DNA of 64,000 bases from Hyphomicrobium_A sp963722495 (lineage in GTDB: Bacteria; Pseudomonadota; Alphaproteobacteria; Rhizobiales; Hyphomicrobiaceae): NCBI GenBank assembly GCA_963722495.1, contig CAVRND010000011.1, positions 392,437-456,436 on the forward strand. Reading direction: 5' to 3'. The position numbers and the translations under genes are program-made. Each line of letters starts with the position of its first letter. The first letter of the stretch is position 1. Below the pieces are notes generated by a model, which had not been told where the DNA came from, did no database searches, and saw only the letters and a program-made list of their open reading frames with translations. Shown one piece after another: positions 52,924 to 61,331 of the stretch.

Positions 52924-53898
52924 TCGCCTCGCGAGCGCAGGATAATCCGCAACTGCGGCTGCGCGGCCGGCGTGCGCAGCGGATCGATCGCCGGTGGTGG
53001 TTCGGACACGAGTGCCCGCAGCCGGGCAGCGCTCTGACGCGCGACCGCGAAGCTCCGCCAGTGGACGATTCCCATCTCCAACGGACCTAAGACGCGCGTG
53101 AGCATGATCGAAGCCGCGAGCATGCCTGCCGGATGGCAGGCGCCGATCATGACGAGATAGGCGCCGAGACCCAGCATCGCCGATTGCAGCGCCGGGCGCT
53201 GCGCTCTGAGGACGGCTGCGGCCAGGATCGATGGTCGCGCTGCCGCATCCTGCGCATGACGCAGGCGCGCGTTCAGCCGCCGCCAGGTACGGCGCGCTTC
53301 GATAGGGTCGGCCGCCGCCGCCGTTGCCGCCGCCCATCGCTGCGCCCCCAATTGCGCCGCCGTTCGCCCCGGGGCGGCGCCCCGTCGCTCGGCGCCGACA
53401 ACGCACCCGATGAGCAACACCCCGCCAGCGGTCGCCAGAAGTCCGAACAGCGGATGCAGCAGGAATATTCCGCCGAGGTAGAGCGGCACCCAAGGCAGAT
53501 CGAACAGCGCCGCCGGCGCCTGGCCGGCTAGGAAAGCGCGGATGTTGTCGAGGTCGCGAATGGGAAGCGGACCGGCGAGCTTGGCGACAAAAATGCTCAG
53601 CTTTCGGTCGAGGCGGCAGCGCGCAACTCAGGAAGAGCCCGTGCCGCGCCAGGTCGAGAACGGCGCCAAGCGCATACAACACCAGCATCAGCGCGGTGAG
53701 AGCCGCCAGCTGCCGGCCGTCGTGCAAGGGAAGCACCCGGTCGTACAGCAGGAGCATGTACGCCGGCCCTGTCAGGGCCAGCACGTTGATCCCGATCGTG
53801 AAGAGAAGTGCCAAGCCGAGTATGCGCATTCCGCCCAGCAGCCGAAGCGCGGCTGCTGAAAAATCGCTAGGCGTGCCCGCGCCTTGGCTGCTCCGCAT
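52854..53898 (-). pseudogene. Truncated type I secretion ABC transporter (PrtD-type), membrane domain only
   Basis: ATG 53896-53898 has GAGGGG upstream. The start MRSSQGAGTPSDFSAAALRL leads into LGLALLFTIGINVLALTGPA and YMLLLYDRVLP, the PrtD/type I secretion permease signature. One base is missing at about 53624-53630; the next frame gives RLDRKLSIFVAKLAGPLPIR, VPLYLGGIFLLHPLFGLLAT, LGAYLVMIGACHPAGMLAAS and LEMGIVHWRSFAVARQSAAR. Homology stops near 52985, where the ATPase domain should begin; there is no Walker A, and the frame runs into the antisense of ugd. The gene is therefore 3' truncated and presumably non-functional. Confidence 0.75.
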
Positions 53899-54206
53899 GC
53901 GTTCCCCTCGCACGGTCGGCGCGCCGCTTTCACTAGCGGTCTAGATGCGCGAGAGTTGCCGATGCCGTGCTACTTAAGGTTGAAACAGAGACATCCAAGC
54001 GGGTCAAGCTGATGCAGTTCAATTCGCGCGGCAAAGTTTGAAGTTGGCGCCCGCATCTTGGCGGGGTCAGTAACTCGCGCCTCCGAAAGCAAGAATTGTC
54101 GGCTGCCCTCGATCACAGCGGCCGACATGGCTTAGAAGAAAGCATGCGGTCGATAACGGCCCAGATTCGCAGCGGCGGCGCATGTCGCTATGGGGAACGA
54201 CCAGGA
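53899..54206. other. Divergent intergenic region without genes
   Basis: 308 bases between the truncated ABC gene (minus) and fbp (plus). No convincing frame or motif is seen; it probably contains the fbp promoter. Confidence 0.4.
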
Positions 54207-55250
54207 ATGAACCAGCCGCAGACGCTTGCTGCCTATTTCGCCGGTTGGGCAGCCGCGCGTCCTGCACGCCTTGCCGTGGCGGCGACCGTGAGCGCGCTGG
54301 TGACGGCGGCTATCGAGATGGGGGAGCTAGTCGGCCAGGGCGCGCTCGCCGGGCCGCTCGGCCGCCTGACCGGCCGAAAGGGCGACGTCGACGAGCAGAA
54401 AGAGGTCGACCTTCTCGCTAACAACCGTATCGTCGACGTGCTGAGTGGGGCGCCCGTTGCCGCTGTGGCGTCCGAGGAGATGGACGCGCCGCTGCTGCTG
54501 GACGAAAAGGCGCCGCTGCTGGTCGCCGTCGATCCGCTCGACGGCTCCTCGAACATCGACGCCAACGCTTCGATCGGCATGATTTTCACCGTCCTGCCGG
54601 CATTAGAGCACAACGGCGACGCGTCGGCCTTTCTGCAGCCGGGCGTCAATCAGCTTGCCGGCGGCTTCTTCGTCTATGGCCCGCAACTGGTGCTGGTGGT
54701 CACGGTCGGCGCCGGGACGCAGATTTTCACGCTCGACCGCCGCTCATCGACGTTCGTGCTCACGCATCCGAAGGTCGAGATTCCCGCGCACGCCAGCGAA
54801 TACGCTATCAACGATTCCAATTCGCGGCATTGGGACGATCCGGTACGCGCCTACGTCGAGGACTGCCGGCGCGGCAAAGACGGCCCACGCGGCCGTGACT
54901 TCAACATGCGCTGGACCGGCTCGCCGGTCGCCGACATCTATCGCATCGTCTCGCGCGGCGGCATCTACCTCTACCCCGGCGACAAGCGCCGCGAGTTCCG
55001 CGACGGCCGGCTGCGTCTGATCTATGAGGCCAACCCCATCGCCTGGGTCATCGAGCAGGCTGGAGGGGCCGCATCGACCGGGCGTGAGCGGCTGCTGGAG
55101 GTGAAACCGACGTCGCTGCACCAGCGGGTGCCGCTGATCGCCGGCTCGCGCGCCGAGGTCGAGCATGCGGTGCGTCTACACGACGGCCGGCAGATGCGCG
55201 GCGAGCGCTCGCCGTTGTTCAGCCGGCGCGGCCTGTTGCGGCGGTTCTAA
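54207..55250 (+). CDS. fbp: Fructose-1,6-bisphosphatase class 1
   Basis: 347 residues from ATG 54207. It hydrolyses fructose-1,6-bisphosphate in gluconeogenesis or the Calvin cycle. Motifs: QKEVDLLANNRIVDVL, VASEEMDAPLLLDE, the metal-binding LVAVDPLDGSSNIDANASIG, GGFFVYGPQLVLVVTVG, and the C-terminal GGIYLYPGDKRREFRDGRLR with LIYEANPIAWVIEQAGG. It is followed 35 bases later by prk, the pairing seen in cbb operons. The short spacer before prk is notably AT-rich. Confidence 0.93.
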   Translation: MNQPQTLAAYFAGWAAARPARLAVAATVSALVTAAIEMGELVGQGALAGPLGRLTGRKGDVDEQKEVDLLANNRIVDVLSGAPVAAVASEEMDAPLLLDEKAPLLVAVDPLDGSSNIDANASIGMIFTVLPALEHNGDASAFLQPGVNQLAGGFFVYGPQLVLVVTVGAGTQIFTLDRRSSTFVLTHPKVEIPAHASEYAINDSNSRHWDDPVRAYVEDCRRGKDGPRGRDFNMRWTGSPVADIYRIVSRGGIYLYPGDKRREFRDGRLRLIYEANPIAWVIEQAGGAASTGRERLLEVKPTSLHQRVPLIAGSRAEVEHAVRLHDGRQMRGERSPLFSRRGLLRRF

Positions 55251-55285
55251 ATTAATCAATAATTATAAGGCATTCTCGCCCCGCC

Positions 55286-56162
55286 ATGTCAGCCAAGCAC
55301 CCCATCATCTCGGTCACAGGTTCCTCCGGCGCCGGCACCACCTCGGTGCGCCAGACGTTCGAGAACATCTTCCGCCGCGAGCACATCACGGCCGCTTTCA
55401 TCGAGGGCGACGCGTTCCACCGCTATGGCCGCGCCGAGATGGACCAGGCGATCGTCGAGGCGCGTCTCAAGGGTAACAACAACTTCAGCCATTTCGGTGA
55501 GGAGGCGAACCTCCTCTCCGAGCTCGAGGAAGTGTTCCGCAGCTATGGCGAGAGCGGGCGCGGGCGCACGCGGAACTACATCCACGACGAGCACGACGCG
55601 GAGCTGCACGGCGCGCCGATCGGAACCTTCACCAAATGGCATGACCTGCCGCGCGGTACGGATCTGCTGTTCTACGAGGGCCTGCACGGGGCCGTGGTGA
55701 CGCCGAAGGTGAATGTCGCGATGCACGCCGATCTCAAGATCGGCGTCGTACCGGTGATCAACCTCGAATGGATCCAGAAGCTCATCAGGGACAAGTCGGC
55801 GCGCGGCTACTCGCACGACGAAGCCGTCGAGGCGATCCTGACGCGCATGCCGGACTATGTGAACTTCATCTGCCCGCAGTTCACCGAGACGGACATCAAC
55901 TTCCAGCGGGTCCCGACCGTCGACACCTCGAACCCGTTCGTCGCCCGGTGGATCCCGACCCCCGACGAGTTCGATGGTCATCATCCGCTTCCGCGACCCG
56001 CGCGGTATCGACTTCCCGTATCTGCTGTCGATGATGCCGACGAGCTTCATGTCGCGCGCCAACTCGATCGTCATCCCCGGCGGCAAACTCGATCTTGCCA
56101 TGCAGCTGATCCTAACGCCGCATATTCTGACCCTTGTCGAGGGCAAGCGACGCGCCTCGTAA
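55286..56162 (+). CDS. prk: Phosphoribulokinase, frame broken near 55970
   Basis: 291 residues after ignoring one extra T at 55970-55971. It phosphorylates ribulose-5-phosphate to RuBP. Motifs: P-loop ISVTGSSGAGTTSVRQTF, IEGDAFHRYGRAEMD, NNFSHFGEEANLLSELEEVF, FYEGLHGAVVTPKVNVAMHA, DLKIGVVPVINLEWIQKLIR and, after the break, MVIIRFRDPRGIDFPYLLSM ending VEGKRRAS. This is the short proteobacterial class. No RuBisCO gene is in the window. In M. extorquens a similar PRK without RuBisCO is essential for methylotrophy through a regulatory effect, so the same is plausible here. Confidence 0.92.
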
Positions 56163-56259
56163 GGCGCTTTTGCACAGGCGGCCGGGCGGAGAAGACGCGC
56201 GCGGCCAATGCCGTTAGAATACCGAGCCGCGCAAACGGCGATGCTTGAAGGACGCTTCC

Positions 56260-56949
56260 ATGGCCCGATCGGTGACGATTGCCCCCTCGATGCTGTCGGC
56301 TGACTTCAGCCGGCTGAAAGAGGAGATGGCGACTGTCGAAGCGGCCGGCGCCGACTGGATCCATCTCGACGTGATGGACGGCCACTTCGTGCCCAACATC
56401 ACCTTCGGTCCGCCCATCATCAAGGCTATCCGCCCGCACTCGGCGAAGGTGTTCGACGTGCACTTGATGATCGCGCCGGCAGACCCCTACCTCGAGGCGT
56501 TCGCCAACGCCGGCGCCGACTACATCACCGTGCACCCGGAAGCTGGCCCGCACCTCGACCGCACGCTGCAGACGATCAAGGCGCTGGGGAAAAAGGCGGG
56601 CGTGGCGCTCAATCCGAGCACGCCCGAGGACGCTATAGCCTACGTGCTCGACCGTCTCGATCTTGTGCTGCTGATGACGGTCAACCCGGGCTTCGGCGGA
56701 CAGAGCTTCATCCCGTCCGTTGTCGACAAGATCCGCCGCGTGAAGGCGATGATCGGCTCGCGGCCGATCGACATCGAAGTCGACGGCGGCGTGACCGCTG
56801 AGACGGCGCCCCTCGTTGCAGCCGCCGGTGCCAACGTGCTGGTCGCCGGATCGGCCGTGTTCAAGGGCGGCACGCGCGAGACTTATGCCGCCAACATCGC
56901 GGCAATCCGGTCGGCGGCGGACGCTGCGCGCGGTAAAGCAGCGGCCTGA
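56260..56949 (+). CDS. rpe: Ribulose-phosphate 3-epimerase
   Basis: 229 residues from ATG 56260 (AAGGA eight bases upstream). It interconverts xylulose- and ribulose-5-phosphate, supplying the substrate for the phosphoribulokinase just upstream. Motifs: IAPSMLSADFSRLKEEM, WIHLDVMDGHFVPNITFGPP, VFDVHLMIAPADPYL, LMTVNPGFGGQSFIPSVV and EVDGGVTAETAPLVAAAGAN. The catalytic Asp residues and metal-binding His of the TIM barrel are present. It forms the unit fbp-prk-rpe. Confidence 0.95.
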   Translation: MARSVTIAPSMLSADFSRLKEEMATVEAAGADWIHLDVMDGHFVPNITFGPPIIKAIRPHSAKVFDVHLMIAPADPYLEAFANAGADYITVHPEAGPHLDRTLQTIKALGKKAGVALNPSTPEDAIAYVLDRLDLVLLMTVNPGFGGQSFIPSVVDKIRRVKAMIGSRPIDIEVDGGVTAETAPLVAAAGANVLVAGSAVFKGGTRETYAANIAAIRSAADAARGKAAA

Positions 56950-57033
56950 TCGGACGACAATTCCCGGCGACTTATCCTCGGCATCTGGCGCCGCCCCTAT
57001 CCTCGCGCAACGAATTCAGCTTGCGAGGATCGC

Positions 57034-58755
57034 GTGGACGATACGCCCAACCTCGGCCTGCCGTACATCATGGCGGCCCAATCCCAGAAGCACGTTACGC
57101 ATAACGAGGCGATCCGCGCCCTCGACGCCATCGTGCAGCTCGCCGTGCTCGACCGCGATCTGACTGCGCCGCCAGGCTCACCGGCCGATGGCGCACGCTA
57201 CATCGTCGGTGGCAGCCCAACGGGAGCGTGGAGCGGAAACGCCGGTAGCATCGCGGCGTTCCAGGATGGGGCCTGGATGTTCTATGCGCCGGTCGAAGGT
57301 TGGATCGCGTGGATCGGCGATGAGGACGCGGCCGTCGTCTGGGATGGTGCGGCGTGGAGCGCGCTGACGACGGGTGGCGGTGGCGGCGGCGGATCCGGCA
57401 GCTTCACGACGCTCGGGGTCAATGCGACGGCCGATACGACCAACCGACTGACGCTCGCAGCAGATGCCACGCTGCTCAACCACGATGGCGACGGACACCA
57501 GCTGAAGATCAACAAGGCATCGGCCACCGATACGGCCAGCCTGCTCTATCAGGACGCCTTCTCGGGACGGGCAGAGCTGGGTCTCGCTGGCGACGACGAC
57601 TTCCGCTTCAAGGTGAGCCCGGACGGCAGCAGCTGGAAAGAGGCAATCGTCATCGACCGCACGACGGCGGCCGTCACACTTCCCTTCACGCCGTCGTCGG
57701 GCAGCGCAACCGTGCGTCGCAATCGGTGGCTCAACGGCGCGCTGCAGATCAGCCAGCAGAACGAGAACACCTCGGGGACGGCCGATGGCTACTACGTGGC
57801 CGACCAGCTGTCGGTGCACCGGGTAACGTCGGCGGGCACCATCACGGCACAGCGCGTGCAGTCGGCGACGCCGGGCGGCGCCAAGGATCGCGCGCGCATC
57901 ACCATCACGACGGCCGATACCTCGCTGGCTGCGGGTGAGTATCTCTACGTTCGCACGCGCATCGAGGGCCAGAACGTCGCCGACTTCCGCTATGGGACGG
58001 GGAGCGCGCGCCAATCCATTCTGCGCTTCCTGTTCAAAGGCCCGGCCGGCACCTATGCGGTGCGCCTCACCAACGCGGCGAAGAACCGCTCGTACGTGGC
58101 GCTGTTCTCGCCCGCCGCTGCCAACACCGACGAGATCATCGAGCTCGTCATCCCCGGCGATACGTCGGGCACGTGGCTGACCGATACGGGCATCGGCATC
58201 GAAGCCTGCATCGTGCTGGCGTGCGGGTCGACCTTCCGTGGCGTTACGGGTTGGCAGGCCGGCGACATGCTGGGCACCTCCGCCGTGTCGAACGGCATGG
58301 GCACCGGCTCGGCGGTCTTCGAGGTCGGCGAGTTGGGCCTCTATCTCGATCCGAACGCGACGGGCATCGCGCCGGAATGGGAGCTGCCCGACTTCGCCTC
58401 GGAACTGCTCAATTGCCTGCGCTACTACGAGATGCTGTCCTCAGCCAGCGGGCTTGAAGCGTACGGCGTCGGCCAGGCGTCAAGCACAACGCGCGCCATC
58501 GCCTTCTATGCGTTCAAAGCCTTGAAGCGCGCCAACCCAACGCTGACGCTCAGCGCCGCCGGCCACTGGGCCTTCTACAACACCACTATCTCGGCGTTCG
58601 TGGCCTGGGTCACGGTCAGCCCGCAATTGAGCGTCTACGGCGCCATGTTCGACGTCTCGGGCATGGCGGCAAGTCTTGGCGGCGCCGGCACGTGCGCCCT
58701 GTTCGGGCCGAACGGCACCCCAAGCGCCCGCATGTACTTCGACGCCAGGCTCTAA
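57034..58755 (+). CDS. DUF2793 phage/GTA-type surface protein
   Basis: 573 residues from GTG 57034 (GCGAGGA upstream). Residues ~4-110 form the DUF2793 domain: TPNLGLPYIMAAQSQKHVTH, NEAIRALDAIVQL, DGARYIVGGSPTGAWSGNAG and PVEGWIAWIGDE. A TTGGGGGGGSGS linker follows, then a long beta-rich region rich in Thr/Ser/Ala with conserved RWLNGALQISQ. DUF2793 is found in tail-fibre or head-spike proteins of phages and of the Rhodobacter-type gene transfer agent. No other phage gene is in the window, so it is an orphan. Confidence 0.75.
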   Translation: MDDTPNLGLPYIMAAQSQKHVTHNEAIRALDAIVQLAVLDRDLTAPPGSPADGARYIVGGSPTGAWSGNAGSIAAFQDGAWMFYAPVEGWIAWIGDEDAAVVWDGAAWSALTTGGGGGGGSGSFTTLGVNATADTTNRLTLAADATLLNHDGDGHQLKINKASATDTASLLYQDAFSGRAELGLAGDDDFRFKVSPDGSSWKEAIVIDRTTAAVTLPFTPSSGSATVRRNRWLNGALQISQQNENTSGTADGYYVADQLSVHRVTSAGTITAQRVQSATPGGAKDRARITITTADTSLAAGEYLYVRTRIEGQNVADFRYGTGSARQSILRFLFKGPAGTYAVRLTNAAKNRSYVALFSPAAANTDEIIELVIPGDTSGTWLTDTGIGIEACIVLACGSTFRGVTGWQAGDMLGTSAVSNGMGTGSAVFEVGELGLYLDPNATGIAPEWELPDFASELLNCLRYYEMLSSASGLEAYGVGQASSTTRAIAFYAFKALKRANPTLTLSAAGHWAFYNTTISAFVAWVTVSPQLSVYGAMFDVSGMAASLGGAGTCALFGPNGTPSARMYFDARL

Positions 58756-58783
58756 GGCTCATCGTGGCGTCACGTCGCAGCTG

Positions 58784-59554
58784 TCAGAGCTTCCAGCCGG
58801 AATGGATCGCAGCGACGCCGCCGGTCAGATTTCGATAGCTGACGCGTTCGAAGCCGGCCTCGCGCACCATCGCCGCGAACCGCTCCTGGTTTGGAAACTT
58901 GCGGATGCTCTCGACAAGGTAGCGATAGGGCACATCCTCGCCGGCGATGGCCTGTCCAAGGCGCGGGATGACCTCGAATGAATGGAAGTCGTAGAGCCGA
59001 TCGAGCATCGGCACCTGTACCTCGGAGAACTCCAGGCACAGGAAGCGGCCGCCGATCTTCAGCACCCGAAAAGCTTCGCGCAGCGCCGCATCGATGTGCG
59101 TGACGTTGCGGATGCCGAAGGCGATGGTGTAGGCGTCGAACGAGCGATCCGCGAAGGGCAGCGCCTCGGCGTTGCCCTCGGTGAAGCTGATGCGCTCGTC
59201 GAGTCCAGCTTCGTGCACGCGGCGTTTGCCGACGCTGATCATCTCGGGGCTGATGTCGCACAGCATGGCCGTGGTGTTGAGACCGCCGGCGCGCGCATAG
59301 CGCATCGTCACGTCCGCGGTGCCGCCGGCGACGTCGAGCAGACGGAAAGCCTGATCGCCGCGCGGCGGGTTGAGCTGCGCGATCAAATCCCCTTTCCAGA
59401 GGCGGTGTAGGCCGCCCGACATCAGGTCGTTCATCAGGTCGTAGCGTTCGGCAACGGTCGCGAACACGCGATTGACGAGGCCCTGGCGCTCGCTCTCGTT
59501 GATGTTGCGGAAGCCGAAGCTAGTGGCGGTGTCGTGTTGGGAGGGATCGGTCAT
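58784..59554 (-). CDS. ubiE: Ubiquinone/menaquinone biosynthesis C-methyltransferase
   Basis: 256 residues. A SAM-dependent methyltransferase of ubiquinone synthesis. Motifs: SFGFRNINESERQGLVNRVF, ATVAERYDLMNDLMSGGLHR, LLDVAGGTADVTMRYA (SAM site), ISFTEGNAEALPFADRSFDA, YTIAFGIRNVTHIDAALREA and FRVLKIGGRFLCLEFSEVQ. The C terminus GGVAAIHSGWKL is diagnostic for UbiE. It is divergent from mutM with 76 bases between starts, a common Rhizobiales arrangement near dnaA. Confidence 0.95.
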   Translation of the reverse strand: MTDPSQHDTATSFGFRNINESERQGLVNRVFATVAERYDLMNDLMSGGLHRLWKGDLIAQLNPPRGDQAFRLLDVAGGTADVTMRYARAGGLNTTAMLCDISPEMISVGKRRVHEAGLDERISFTEGNAEALPFADRSFDAYTIAFGIRNVTHIDAALREAFRVLKIGGRFLCLEFSEVQVPMLDRLYDFHSFEVIPRLGQAIAGEDVPYRYLVESIRKFPNQERFAAMVREAGFERVSYRNLTGGVAAIHSGWKL

Positions 59555-59630
59555 AAGCGGCAGAATAGCTAAGCCGGACGGCGCGCGCTATGCTGGTGTC
59601 CTCCCCGGCCATCGACGCGAAAACCCCGAT

Positions 59631-60536
59631 ATGCCTGAGTTGCCCGAAGTCGAGATCGTGCGGCGCGGCCTCGAGCCGGCGCTTCAAGGCAAGGCGTTCG
59701 CGCGCGTCGATCAGCACCGGCCGGACCTGCGGTTTCCGTTGCCGGAGAACTTCGCGGCGCGCCTGCGGGGGCACAAAGTGGAGCGGCTCGAGCGGAGGGG
59801 GAAGTACCTTCTGGCGCATTTGTCCGGCGGGCAGGTGCTGCTCATGCATCTCGGCATGACCGGCAGTTTCACCGTGCATGAACCTTCCGTGCACCGGCAT
59901 GAACGAGCTGATGCGCGCTCTCGCGCTCCGGTTAAGGCTAACGGCGGAGCGAGCCTCGGGACGCACGATCATATCGTCTTTCACATGCAGGGCGGTGGCA
60001 ACGTCACCTATAACGACCCACGCCGCTTCGGCTTCATGCTGCTGATTCCGGCCGACGAGCTCGCCGCCCATCCGCTGCTGCATCACCTCGGCATCGAGCC
60101 GCTGAGCAAAGCGCTGACTGCGGAGTATCTCGCCCAGCACGCGCGCGGAAAGCGGGTGTCGCTGAAGCCGTTTCTCTCCGACCAGCGCGTCATTGCCGGG
60201 CTGGGCAACATCTACGCGTGCGAGGCGCTCTACCGTGCGCGGCTGTCGCCCAAGCGCGGTGCCGCGACCATTGCCACAAAGACGGGCAAGCCCAATGAGC
60301 GCGCCGAGGCGCTGGTGTCGGCGGTGCGTGCCGTGCTCGAGGATGCCATCGCCGCCGGCGGCTCGACGCTGCGCGACTATCGCCAGGCGAACGGCGAGGT
60401 CGGCGCCTTCCAGCACGCATTCTGCGTTTACGGCCGCGAGGGAAAGCCATGCCTGCGCAAAGGATGCCGCGGCACCGTGCGGCGGATCGTGCAGGCGGGC
60501 CGGTCGACCTTCTACTGCCCCAAGTGTCAGCGCTAG
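59631..60536 (+). CDS. mutM: Formamidopyrimidine-DNA glycosylase
   Basis: 301 residues. Base-excision repair enzyme for 8-oxoguanine. N-terminal MPELPEVEIVRRGLEP holds the catalytic Pro and Glu; the helix-two-turn-helix AGLGNIYACEALYRARLSP and zinc finger (CLRKGCRGTVRR ... FYCPKCQR) are present. An insertion of about 20 residues (HRHERADARSRAPVKANGGA) lies in the middle. The stop TAG (60534-60536) is part of the CTAG that begins a twin-hairpin repeat, so the element is inserted exactly at the gene's end. Confidence 0.94.
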   Translation: MPELPEVEIVRRGLEPALQGKAFARVDQHRPDLRFPLPENFAARLRGHKVERLERRGKYLLAHLSGGQVLLMHLGMTGSFTVHEPSVHRHERADARSRAPVKANGGASLGTHDHIVFHMQGGGNVTYNDPRRFGFMLLIPADELAAHPLLHHLGIEPLSKALTAEYLAQHARGKRVSLKPFLSDQRVIAGLGNIYACEALYRARLSPKRGAATIATKTGKPNERAEALVSAVRAVLEDAIAAGGSTLRDYRQANGEVGAFQHAFCVYGREGKPCLRKGCRGTVRRIVQAGRSTFYCPKCQR

Positions 60537-60699
60537 TGTCCCGATTCCGAAGTTCGCCGGAGCTTGCGGCTGGTATCGGGCGCGAACTTCGAAATCATAA
60601 GGGACACTAGAAACATCGACTTGCTAGTGTGATTCAGATCGAGAAATTCGCTCGCTCCCTGGCCGCTGACGATGGCGAATTTCTCGATCATCACACTAG
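60533..60699. repeat. Twin-hairpin repeat copy 4 (order A-B), between convergent genes
   Basis: 167 bases: hairpin A 60533-60610 (78 nt), linker 60611-60623 (13 nt), hairpin B 60624-60699 (76 nt), all four ends CTAG. A outer arm CTAGTGTCCCGATTCCGAAG; inner arm with extra TTAT. B inner arm CTAGTGTGATTCAGATCGAG with extra TCA; outer arm ends GATCATCACACTAG. The left CTAG gives the mutM stop, and the right CTAG, on the minus strand, gives the stop of the neighbouring membrane protein gene. Confidence 0.92.
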
Positions 60700-61307
60700 G
60701 CGCTGACCGGCAACGCGGCGGCATAGCGCCGATGCGCTAGCAGCGAGACGATCGAAATGATGCCGATGGTGACGCCGCCGGTGATGAAGACGTGGTTTGC
60801 GGCCCAATCCGTCTTGAGCGTGCTTAGCTTACCGGTGGCCACCATGTAGACGAGCGCCCCAACGACGCTCACCGCTTGCGCGGCGGTGATGGTCATCAGG
60901 ATATTGAGTGACGTCGTGCGGTCGTAGCGGCTGCGGTCGGACGCGAGGTACGTGGCGCACAAAAGCGCCGCCGCCGCGAGCAACGCCATGCCGGAACCGT
61001 ATTGCCACCAATGCCGCCAATGCAGTCCCGTGAGCGAGTAGAGCGTGAACATCGCCGCAGCGCCCCACGCATAGACGATTGCAGCGAGCATGGTGTTGCT
61101 CCACGCCCAGTCGATGCCAGTGCCGGGGGCTGCCCCGCTCCACAGCGGCGCGTTGATGCGCCATAGCGTGACGAGAACCTGCAACGAGAAGAGGGCCGCT
61201 GCGATACCCAACGGCACGCTTGCGCCGCGCGTCACCGACAGGACGCCAATGAGGAGGCTCAATGCGAAGGCGAGCAGCACCGCCGGCAGCATCGGTCGTA
61301 AGGGCAT
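60696..61307 (-). CDS. Hypothetical membrane protein, paralogue of its upstream neighbour
   Basis: 203 residues with six predicted transmembrane segments (for example MLPAVLLAFALSLLIGVLSV and NTMLAAIVYAWGAAAMFTLY). It shares with the next gene the pattern HWWQYGSGMALLAAAALLCA, an ILN-containing loop after a D/K-rich stretch, and DWAANHVFITGGV. No known family is recognised. Its stop codon TAG lies in the repeat at 60533-60699. It follows the paralogue by 24 bases on the same strand. Confidence 0.75.
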   Translation of the reverse strand: MPLRPMLPAVLLAFALSLLIGVLSVTRGASVPLGIAAALFSLQVLVTLWRINAPLWSGAAPGTGIDWAWSNTMLAAIVYAWGAAAMFTLYSLTGLHWRHWWQYGSGMALLAAAALLCATYLASDRSRYDRTTSLNILMTITAAQAVSVVGALVYMVATGKLSTLKTDWAANHVFITGGVTIGIISIVSLLAHRRYAAALPVSA

Positions 61308-61331
61308 TCGCTCTTCCTCGCCGTTCGAGCG

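Noticed and set aside
51478..53913. An 811-codon minus-strand open frame across ugd
   Set aside because: Most of it is antisense to a well-supported ugd and has Arg/Ala-rich composition; only its first part matches the type I secretion membrane domain.
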